Origin: Prevotella sp.
GTDB lineage: Bacteria; Bacteroidota; Bacteroidia; Bacteroidales; Bacteroidaceae
DNA length: 33,417 nucleotides
Direction of reading: 5' to 3'
Assembly (NCBI GenBank): GCA_017651265.1
Contig: JAGCDO010000037.1
Location: forward strand, 1-33,417
Made by a program: the position numbers and the translations under genes. Of the stretch, positions 16,397 to 22,565 are shown in pieces. Numbering within the stretch: position 1 is the first letter of the stretch; each line of letters begins with the position of its first letter. Under the pieces are notes generated by a model. The model made no database searches. It saw nothing but the letters and a program-made list of their open reading frames with translations, and was not told the origin of the DNA.

Positions 16397-16439
16397 TACT
16401 TACAATTCGTACGAATCTTACTTACAATTCGTACAAATC
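16397..16439. promoter_or_regulatory. Tandem operator-like direct repeats, 22-bp period
   Basis: Two 21-bp direct repeats (16397-16417 and 16419-16439) match at 20 of 21 positions, with a period of 22 bp, about two helical turns. Each carries the core ATTCGTAC. In the first the core extends to the perfect palindrome ATTCGTACGAAT (16405-16416), while the second has one mismatch. The second repeat overlaps the stop codon of the kelch-AraC gene. Paired direct repeats next to a -7 box are the usual layout of AraC-family activator sites, so the neighbouring regulator is the natural candidate ligand. Confidence 0.65.
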
Positions 16440-18186
16440 AGTTAACTGCCTTGGCTTTCCATTCATTGGGCGTCATACCCGTAACGGACTTGAAGGTGCG
16501 GAAGAAGGAGGTTTCGTTGGCGAAGCCAGATGCCAACCATATCTCTGGAATCTTCTTGTCGGTTTCCTTCATCAGCTTCTGGGCATACGCCACACGGTAG
16601 GTATTGATGAACTGCATGAATGTGCAGTTTCTTTGGTTGTTGATGCAGTTGGAGACGTAGGTGCGGTTCGTATGCAACATGGCAGCCACATCGGTAATCT
16701 TCAGGTTACTGTTCAGGAATGGCTGCTCATTCTCCATCAGTTCACAGATGCGGTTCAAAAGTATGGTATCTTCAAGGGTTTCACCCTCGTTCGGTGTTCC
16801 CCTCCCTTCAAGGGTTTTACCTTCGCTCAGCGTTCCCCTCCCTTCAAGGGGAGGGGCCAGGGGTGGGGTCTGATACTTCCGATACAGCCATGCAGCAACA
16901 ACCACCAGTGCCAAAGCCAATACAAGCCACCACCAACTCATCTTCTTACTACTTATAAGCGCATCTTTTCCGTTTACAAGTAGCAGATAGACCGCCTTTG
17001 ACGGTGTGAAATTATTGTTCCGTTGCGGTAGTACACCACCCGTCAGAACGATGTTCCCATCGTTAGTGATGGTAAAGGAGCCCATTCCCACTTCTGGTAA
17101 CGGGTCGGTATGATAGAGTGTCAGCTTACAGGGCTTTTGGTCATACTCCATACAGAGCAGATAAAGACGGGTGCTGTCATTCTTCCTTTGGAGATAGTCA
17201 TCATCAAACCCTGCAAGATAAGCCCGTTTCGCTTCTCTGTCGGTCATCACCATCCCATAGTAATGAATCCCTCCCCACGGACCTTTCATGGGAACAGCTG
17301 TAGTCGTAGGCAGGAGTGAGAATACCGTATCGCACGCTTCTATGATGGCCACCTGACCGCTATTGTTCACAACGGGTAACAAATAGGTGTAGATAGGTTT
17401 CGTTTCATCACTGATGAGGCAGTTTGTGAGGGGAGCTTGGATATCGTCTTTCAACAGATGCCAGGTCTCGAAAAGCGGCTCGTGAAACGACTTCCCGTAA
17501 AGACGGTCAATCAAGGTCTCATCAATCGTTTCCCCTTTTGATCCCGTATTACCTATAACCAACACATCGTGGTTGGATGTTTGGAGCAGATAAGGCGAAC
17601 AGCGAGGTATTGTAACTTCTCTGACCAATGAGAAACTGTCCTTACCGTTAAACACTTCAATACCGTCATCATGATACCAGTTACCAGCAATCACCACTCG
17701 TCCGCTGTCTATCTCCAAAGCAGTAGCCCTGGTTCTTTTCAGGGCTAAACAGCCAAAGCCCTCGAAGGAGTGGGTGGGTGGATCGTACATCTCCACCTCA
17801 TGACTCTGTCCGATGCCGAGGTTCTTCTCATGACCGCCGCCAATGAGTACCTTTCCCGATTGAAGGGGAAGGGCGAAACCATCATCATGATGATACACCA
17901 TCTGCATCTGCTGCCATTTACTGCCGCTGAAATACTCGGCTGTGGATAGAGAGACAAAGCCGTTGGTATGACCGCCTACTACTGTGAGTTCCCCATTGGC
18001 AAACAGGACTGTATGACCGGTTCGGGCGGTATTCATGTCGGACAGGCGCTTCACATCTATCCTTTCGGTGCGACAGGCTGTTCCATTGCTATTGGACACA
18101 ACGGTAGCTTGGGCTGACACAGAAACAGGGATGAGCATACTGTATAGCCAAACTAGTATAGACGGTATGTGCTTGGGGTGTGACAT
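16438..18186 (-). CDS. Membrane-spanning regulator: periplasmic kelch-like sensor plus AraC-type HTH
   Basis: This is a 582-aa one-component regulator. A signal peptide or anchor (residues about 7-27) leads to a periplasmic region of about 380 residues with repeated propeller-like blade motifs (ARTGHTVLFANGELTVVGGH, LPLQSGKVLIGGGH, ALEIDSGRVVIAGN, ITNDGNIVLTGG), as in kelch or galactose-oxidase propellers. One transmembrane helix (WWWLVLALALVVVAAWLY) spans about 416-438. A cytoplasmic AraC HTH pair fills about 490-582 (ITDVAAMLHTNRTYVSNCIN and IPEIWLASGFANETSFFRTFKSVTG). Between the membrane and the HTH, about 33 residues are encoded by dispersed repeats and contain two 12-residue units starting LEGRGT. 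ATG 18186 is chosen because an upstream TTG lies in the -7 box. The secreted-protein genes follow directly, making them likely targets. No kinase domain is present. Confidence 0.85.
   Translation of the reverse strand: MSHPKHIPSILVWLYSMLIPVSVSAQATVVSNSNGTACRTERIDVKRLSDMNTARTGHTVLFANGELTVVGGHTNGFVSLSTAEYFSGSKWQQMQMVYHHDDGFALPLQSGKVLIGGGHEKNLGIGQSHEVEMYDPPTHSFEGFGCLALKRTRATALEIDSGRVVIAGNWYHDDGIEVFNGKDSFSLVREVTIPRCSPYLLQTSNHDVLVIGNTGSKGETIDETLIDRLYGKSFHEPLFETWHLLKDDIQAPLTNCLISDETKPIYTYLLPVVNNSGQVAIIEACDTVFSLLPTTTAVPMKGPWGGIHYYGMVMTDREAKRAYLAGFDDDYLQRKNDSTRLYLLCMEYDQKPCKLTLYHTDPLPEVGMGSFTITNDGNIVLTGGVLPQRNNNFTPSKAVYLLLVNGKDALISSKKMSWWWLVLALALVVVAAWLYRKYQTPPLAPPLEGRGTLSEGKTLEGRGTPNEGETLEDTILLNRICELMENEQPFLNSNLKITDVAAMLHTNRTYVSNCINNQRNCTFMQFINTYRVAYAQKLMKETDKKIPEIWLASGFANETSFFRTFKSVTGMTPNEWKAKAVN
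16771..16869 (+). repeat. Tandem 36-bp repeat plus G/C-rich dispersed element within the regulator gene
   Basis: Units 16771-16806 and 16807-16842 are 36-bp imperfect direct repeats. A third partial unit runs into the palindromic G-rich tract (16843-16869). In protein they give LEGRGTPNEGET and LEGRGTLSEGKT followed by PPLAPP. The related palindromes at 5936-5953 and 21343-21373 suggest a dispersed family. Confidence 0.75.
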
Positions 18187-18201
18187 GCGTTGAATTTTCG
18201 A

Positions 18202-18230
18202 CAAAGATAATCATTTTTTACCGACTCCAA
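18202..18230 (-). promoter_or_regulatory. Promoter of the kelch-AraC regulator
   Basis: On the minus strand, TTG (complement of 18228-18230), 18 bp and TATCTTTG (complement of 18202-18209) lie 16 bp upstream of the ATG at 18186. The transcript leader would be very short. Confidence 0.6.
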
Positions 18231-18272
18231 AGAATAATAGGTAGGAAAATGAACGATTCTAAGTATTTTTAT

Positions 18273-18303
18273 TTGCTTTTGTTCTCTCTTATTCGTACCT
18301 TTG
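18273..18303 (+). promoter_or_regulatory. Upstream copy of the duplicated metA promoter (P1)
   Basis: TTG (18273-18275), 20 bp and TACCTTTG (18296-18303). The segment CTTATTCGTACCTTTG is repeated 83 bp downstream as P2. Confidence 0.6.
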
Positions 18304-18356
18304 ACTCCGTCGAAGGTACTCACGTTCGGAAATGAAAAGAAAAACGAGTTTTCCTT

Positions 18357-18386
18357 TTGCATTTCTCTCACTTATTCGTACCTTTG
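18357..18386 (+). promoter_or_regulatory. Downstream copy of the duplicated metA promoter (P2)
   Basis: TTG (18357-18359), 19 bp and TACCTTTG (18379-18386), 28 bp upstream of the metA ATG. It is the better-placed copy for metA. Confidence 0.72.
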
Positions 18387-18414
18387 CACTCAAATTGCAA
18401 AGGTAGAGAGAATT

Positions 18415-19332
18415 ATGCCATTAAGAATACCAGATCTGTTACCTGCGATAGATATTCTGAAACAGGAGAATATCTTCGTGATGGATGATACCAGGGCGCA
18501 TACCCAGGATATCCGTCCGCTGAAGATTGCCATTCTGAACCTGATGCCGCTGAAGATTACGACAGAGACCGATCTGATCCGTCTGCTGTCGAACACTCCT
18601 CTGCAGCTGGACATCACGTTCATGAAACTGAAGAGTCATACCCCGAAGAACACCCCCATCGAGCACATGATGTTGTTCTACAAGGATTTCGACGAGCTCC
18701 GCAACAAGAAGTTCGACGGGATGATTATTACGGGAGCTCCTGTGGAACAGTTTGATTTCAAGGAGGTGACCTATTGGGACGAGGTGTCAGGAATCTTTGA
18801 ATGGGCAAAGACGCATGTAACCAGTACGTTCTATATCTGCTGGGCAGCACAGGCAGGACTCTTCTACCACTATGGCATACAGAAATATCCTTTGCAGAAG
18901 AAGATGTTCGGCATCTTCGAACAGCATATTCTCTATCCCCGCATGCCGATTTTCCGTGGCTTCGATGATGTGTTCTTCATGCCTCATAGTCGTCATACTG
19001 AGCTTCACCGCGAAGATATCCTTGCCAACGATCAGCTCACACTGCTGGTTGAGGGCAAAGAGAGCGGCGTGAGTATCGTGATGGCCCGGGATGGTCGTGA
19101 GTTCTTCATCACAGGACATCTGGAATATGCGCCTGATACGCTCGACAACGAGTATCGTCGTGATATGGGGAAACGGGATGATGTGGAGATGCCTAAGAAT
19201 TACTACCGCGATGATGATCCGGACAAAGGACCCGTGGTGCGCTGGCGAGCCCATGCGAACCTCCTGTTCTCCAACTGGATCAACTACTACGTTTACCAGA
19301 CCACTCCGTATAATATCGAGGAGATTGGATAA
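18415..19332 (+). CDS. metA: Homoserine O-acetyltransferase (MetA family)
   Basis: MetA acylates homoserine for methionine synthesis in the cytoplasm. From ATG 18415 the protein has 305 aa, and its numbering coincides with E. coli MetA. The nucleophile is Cys142 in FYICWAAQAG, and the His235/Glu237 pair is in FFITGHLEYAPDTL. Residue 111 is Glu (GAPVEQF). In this family Glu at 111 goes with acetyl-CoA use and Gly with succinyl-CoA, so acetyl transfer is inferred. The reading frame continues upstream to a TTG at 18301, but that would cross both promoter copies. The stop overlaps the start of the U32 gene by 8 bp. Confidence 0.95.
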   Translation: MPLRIPDLLPAIDILKQENIFVMDDTRAHTQDIRPLKIAILNLMPLKITTETDLIRLLSNTPLQLDITFMKLKSHTPKNTPIEHMMLFYKDFDELRNKKFDGMIITGAPVEQFDFKEVTYWDEVSGIFEWAKTHVTSTFYICWAAQAGLFYHYGIQKYPLQKKMFGIFEQHILYPRMPIFRGFDDVFFMPHSRHTELHREDILANDQLTLLVEGKESGVSIVMARDGREFFITGHLEYAPDTLDNEYRRDMGKRDDVEMPKNYYRDDDPDKGPVVRWRAHANLLFSNWINYYVYQTTPYNIEEIG

Positions 19333-21382
19333 AATCGAACTACTGGCTCCCGCCAAGAACCTGGAATGTGGAATCGCCGCCATTGATCATGGCGCTGATG
19401 CCGTGTATATCGGAGCACAACGCTTTGGTGCAAGGGTGGCTGCCGGTAATTCGGTAGAAGATATAGCACAGCTCTGTACCTATGCCCATCAGTTTGGCGC
19501 AAAGGTGTATGTCACTGTCAACACCATCATCTACGATGAGGAACTGGAGGAAACACAGCGGTTGCTGCAGGATTTGCAGACTGCAAACGTTGATGCCATC
19601 CTCGTTCAGGATATGGGTCTCTTTCAACTATCCGCTCGGCTCAGCCGCTTCGCTACGCGAAGAACTATCAACTGTCAACTGTCAACTGACTTTCATGCTT
19701 CCACCCAGACCGATAACCGCACCATCGAGAAGGTGCAGTGGTTACGTTCCATTGGCTTCCGCCGGGTGGTACTGGCGCGGGAACTGTCGTTGAAAGAGAT
19801 TGCAGCCATTCATCAAGCCGTTCCAGATGTGGAACTGGAGGTGTTCGTGCATGGTGCCCTGTGTGTGAGTTATTCCGGTCAGTGCTATGCCTCGCAGTAT
19901 TGTTTCGGCAGAAGTGCCAACAGAGGAGCCTGTGCACAGTTCTGTAGGTTACCGTTCGACTTGGAAGATGCTGACGGGAACGTGATAGAACGCGGTCGTC
20001 ATCTGCTCTCCTTGAAGGATATGTGCCGAATCGATCAGCTGGAGGAACTGATGGAGGCAGGCGCTGTGTCGTTCAAGATTGAAGGTAGGTTGAAGGATAT
20101 CGACTATGTGAAGAACGTCACGGCAGCTTATAGTCAGCGACTCAACGAGATTATTGCCCGTCATCCCGACAAATATTGTCGTGCTTCTCTGGGAACATGC
20201 ACGTATTCGTTTACCCCGAACTTACAGAAAACCTTCAATCGTGGCTTTACCGATTATTTCCTGTACGGACGGAAACCCAACATCTTCTCTCCAGATACCC
20301 CCAAAGCATTGGGCGAGTATGTGGGAAAGGTGAAGGAGATCCGAGGCAACTCATTCAATGTGGCCGGAACAGCTTCGTTTGCCAATGGAGATGGGTTGTG
20401 CTTTTTTAGAGAGGAAGGACGAAGGAGGAAGGAGGAAGAAGATGTGTCTCGTAAAAACGTAAGGGATGGAAGATCTTTAGTATTGGAAGGCTTTCGCGTG
20501 AACAGGGCGGAAGGGAACCGATTGTATCCTTATCAGATGCCAGTCGACCTTAAGCCGGGAACGGCATTATATAGGAACTTCGACCAGGAGTTTCAGCGTG
20601 TGATGATGGGTAAGACGGCCGTGCGGAAGATTCCTGTGGAGATGACTTTACGGGAGTTGGAGAACGGCTTCGAACTGCAGATGGGTTCTCAAAGCGTCTG
20701 TTTCCCCATGGAGAAACAGTTGGCTCAGAAGCCGCAGCATGAGAACATCATCCGACAGTTGTCGAAACTGGGTAATACCCCTTACGAGTGTACTTCCGTG
20801 CATTTCGTTCCACAAGACTTCCCATTCTTCATTCCATCAAGTGTGTTGACAGAGATGAGAAGGGAGGTAAGTGAAAAGTTAATAGTGAATAGTGAAGAAT
20901 TCGCTACTGCTATGGCATTTACGCCAAGTGATCATATTCCAAGTGACTTTGTGCCAGCGTACTGTGCGGAAGAAAACTCTCAACTGTCCGCTATCAATTC
21001 TCAACTGTCAACTCTCCGCTCGGCTTTGCCGCTTCGCTACGCGAAGAACTGTCAACTACACAACAAGTATCCTTATTTGCTCAATATTGCCAACCAACAG
21101 GCGCGGGCATTTTACGAGCAGCAAGGACTGAAAGAGATTGCTCCTGCCTTTGAGCTCTCGCCAGTGAAGAATCCACTCATCATGCAGTGCCGGCACTGTC
21201 TGAAATACAGTCTGGGCTACTGCGTGAAAAATGGTGGGGAGATGTCTCCTTGGAAGGAACCGTTGTATCTGAAGCTGGATGATGGCAGACGTTTCCGTCT
21301 GGAGTTCCAATGCAGTGAGTGTCAGATGAATGTGTATGGAGCCCACCCCGACCCTCCCAAAGGGAGGGAGGAAGAAAGATAG
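19325..21382 (+). CDS. Peptidase U32-family protein with repeat-derived insertions
   Basis: The U32 family includes collagenase-like proteases and the RNA-modification proteins RlhA and TrhP. Conserved segments: IELLAPAKNLECGIAAIDHGADAVYIG at the N-terminus, VYVTVNTIIYDEEL, LEVFVHGALCVSYSGQCYAS, SANRGACAQFCRLPF, SLKDMCRIDQLEEL and FKIEGRLKDIDYVKNVT. A C-terminal cysteine set (CRHCLKYSLGYC, CSECQMNVYG) may bind metal. The frame is open but is interrupted by four stretches that match dispersed repeats: about residues 102-122, 360-375, 514-578 and 672-685. Their removal gives about the length expected of Bacteroidales homologs. The start is probably TTG 19325, overlapping the metA stop. The frame runs further upstream inside metA, which is not believable. 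Confidence 0.88.
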   Translation: MDKIELLAPAKNLECGIAAIDHGADAVYIGAQRFGARVAAGNSVEDIAQLCTYAHQFGAKVYVTVNTIIYDEELEETQRLLQDLQTANVDAILVQDMGLFQLSARLSRFATRRTINCQLSTDFHASTQTDNRTIEKVQWLRSIGFRRVVLARELSLKEIAAIHQAVPDVELEVFVHGALCVSYSGQCYASQYCFGRSANRGACAQFCRLPFDLEDADGNVIERGRHLLSLKDMCRIDQLEELMEAGAVSFKIEGRLKDIDYVKNVTAAYSQRLNEIIARHPDKYCRASLGTCTYSFTPNLQKTFNRGFTDYFLYGRKPNIFSPDTPKALGEYVGKVKEIRGNSFNVAGTASFANGDGLCFFREEGRRRKEEEDVSRKNVRDGRSLVLEGFRVNRAEGNRLYPYQMPVDLKPGTALYRNFDQEFQRVMMGKTAVRKIPVEMTLRELENGFELQMGSQSVCFPMEKQLAQKPQHENIIRQLSKLGNTPYECTSVHFVPQDFPFFIPSSVLTEMRREVSEKLIVNSEEFATAMAFTPSDHIPSDFVPAYCAEENSQLSAINSQLSTLRSALPLRYAKNCQLHNKYPYLLNIANQQARAFYEQQGLKEIAPAFELSPVKNPLIMQCRHCLKYSLGYCVKNGGEMSPWKEPLYLKLDDGRRFRLEFQCSECQMNVYGAHPDPPKGREEER
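19631..19690 (+). repeat. Dispersed repeat insertion 1 in the U32 gene
   Basis: CCGCTCGGCT, then GCCGCTTCGCTACGCGAAGAACT, then three TCAACTG-type 7-mers. The segment forms hairpins (cttcgc/gcgaag). Its core matches 21016-21057. In protein it reads SARLSRFATRRTINCQLSTD and sits between VQDMGLFQL and FHASTQTDN, which are adjacent in ordinary family members as I recall them. The frame is preserved. Confidence 0.8.
20405..20440 (+). repeat. Dispersed purine-rich repeat in the U32 gene
   Basis: GAGGAAGGACGAAGG and neighbouring GGAGGAA units encode EEGRRRKEEE. A 24-bp stretch (20411-20434) is identical to the reverse complement of 10699-10722 in the ABC-F gene. The frame is preserved. Confidence 0.75.
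20868..21057 (+). repeat. Composite dispersed repeat insertion in the U32 gene
   Basis: The segment starts with a GTGAATAGTGAAGAA-type tract (encoding KLIVNSEEFA) and continues into TCAACTG 7-mers. It ends with a second copy of the CCGCTCGGCTTTGCCGCTTC hairpin element (from 21016), matching that at 19632-19676. It encodes a low-complexity stretch (SQLSAINSQLSTLRSALPLR) inside an otherwise conserved protein, without breaking the frame. Confidence 0.75.
21343..21373 (+). repeat. Dispersed C/G-rich palindrome at the end of the U32 gene
   Basis: CCCACCCCGACCCTCCCAAA followed by GGGAGGGAGG is a palindrome of the same kind as at 5936-5953 and 16835-16869. It encodes the last residues of the U32 protein (HPDPPKGREEER), beyond the conserved NVYG end. 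Confidence 0.65.
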
Positions 21383-21422
21383 CTGTTGTAATCATAAAGT
21401 TCAATGTTCAAAGTTCAAAGTT

Positions 21423-22499
21423 ATGTCACTTCGTTCCATGACTTTTCTCACGACTCGGCCAAACGTGCAAACACGATGGCACTCACTGCTCCAAAAGTTC
21501 AAAGTAGTGGTCCTGCTTTCTCTTCTGATGTTGTCAGGGTGTTACGACAGGAAGGGTAGGGGCGAAGCCGATGTGCTGCGCGCCGAGGAGGTGTTGGACT
21601 CTGCCGACATGGCGCGCCGACAGGACTCTGTTCTCTTTGCTCGTAAGCATCATTACTCGGAGAACTTCAACTTCGTAGTGAAGGCCGATACTCTTTACCT
21701 AATGCGCTCGCAGCCAGAAGAGGCGGTGAGCATGATGCCCATCGATACCTTCCCTGTGAATCGTCACGACCATTTGGTGGTGGCCGATATCCGTATCATG
21801 CCCAACGACAGTATCGACTCGGTGTGGGTGCAGGTGGCACGCGATCAGATGACGTTCGGCTGGGCACATGAGTCGGAGCTGTTGCCCAAGGTGGTGCCCG
21901 ACGATCCTATCTCGCAGTTTATCTCCACCTTCTCAGATACCCACCTGCTGATCTTCCTGGTAGTCATCAGCTTCATTGCCGTGGCTTATCTGCTGTATAT
22001 CATCCGAAGGAAGAATGCCAAGATTGTGCATTTCAACGATATCGACAGTATCTATCCCACACTGCTGGCGCTCACCGTGGCCATATCAGCCACCTTGTAT
22101 GCCAGTATCCAGCTTTTCGCTCCAGATGTGTGGCAGCAGTTCTATTTCCATCCAACCTTGAATCCCTTCGGCGTTCCCCCGATACTTACGGTATTCCTGG
22201 TCTGTGTATGGCTGATGCTCATCTTAGGACTGGCTTGCGTGGATGTAGTGCGTCAACATCTTCCTTTCAATGATGCCATGCTGTACCTTTGCGGATTAGG
22301 AGGTGTATGCGCCATCAACTACATTGTATTCAGTCTTACCACCTTATATTATATAGGATATATACTCTTGGCGGTGTATATTTATTATGCGCTGAAGCAT
22401 TATTACTACAGTTCCCATTGTCGGTATGTTTGTGGACAATGCGGTACGCCCATTCGTCAGAAAGGGCGTTGTCCTAACTGTGGAGCCATGAATGAATAA
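21423..22499 (+). CDS. Lipid-anchored SH3-like/multi-span membrane protein with C-terminal zinc ribbon
   Basis: The hydrophobic stretch KVVVLLSLLMLSGC ends in a lipobox (LSGC). A periplasmic region of about 130 residues follows and may be an SH3-like domain (NFVVKADTLYLM, RIMPNDSIDSVWVQVARDQMTFGWAHESEL). There are about five membrane helices (LLIFLVVISFIAVAYLLYII, LLALTVAISATLYASIQLF, ILTVFLVCVWLMLILGLACV, LYLCGLGGVCAINYIVFSL and YIGYILLAVYIYYALKHYYY). A cytoplasmic zinc ribbon closes it, with two CxxC pairs (CGQCGTPIRQKGRCPNC). An odd number of spans puts the ribbon in the cytoplasm, consistent with a lipidated periplasmic N-terminus. The start is uncertain: ATG 21423 or 21438, or GTG 21465. 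The leading residues (SKFKV, QKFKV) come from AAAGTTCAAAGT repeats, and the open frame overlaps the U32 gene end. Function unknown. Confidence 0.78.
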   Translation: MSLRSMTFLTTRPNVQTRWHSLLQKFKVVVLLSLLMLSGCYDRKGRGEADVLRAEEVLDSADMARRQDSVLFARKHHYSENFNFVVKADTLYLMRSQPEEAVSMMPIDTFPVNRHDHLVVADIRIMPNDSIDSVWVQVARDQMTFGWAHESELLPKVVPDDPISQFISTFSDTHLLIFLVVISFIAVAYLLYIIRRKNAKIVHFNDIDSIYPTLLALTVAISATLYASIQLFAPDVWQQFYFHPTLNPFGVPPILTVFLVCVWLMLILGLACVDVVRQHLPFNDAMLYLCGLGGVCAINYIVFSLTTLYYIGYILLAVYIYYALKHYYYSSHCRYVCGQCGTPIRQKGRCPNCGAMNE

Positions 22500-22521
22500 C
22501 CGAAATCCTCATAAATAAGGA

Positions 22522-22552
22522 TTGTGCGAACGGTCTTTTTTCTGTACCTTTG
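22522..22552 (+). promoter_or_regulatory. Promoter of the hemG-TonB receptor pair
   Basis: TTG (22522-22524), 20 bp and TACCTTTG (22545-22552) form an ideal promoter 13 bp before the first ATG at 22566. The predicted leader is under 10 nt. Confidence 0.78.
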
Positions 22553-22565
22553 CACCCGATTATAT

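Noticed and set aside
18291-18381. ATTCGTAC core in both metA promoter copies as additional sites for the kelch-AraC regulator
   Set aside because: The match is only 8 bp, overlaps the -7 element (GTACCTTTG is common in these promoters), and lacks the ACTTACA flank of the 16397-16439 repeats.
18301-18414. 38-residue N-terminal extension of MetA from a TTG
   Set aside because: It spans both promoter copies. Starting at ATG 18415 puts Cys142, His235 and Glu237 at the standard family positions.
19091-19324. N-terminal extension of the U32 protein into metA
   Set aside because: The extra residues are the out-of-frame reading of conserved metA codons, and family homology begins at IELLAPAKN just after 19325.
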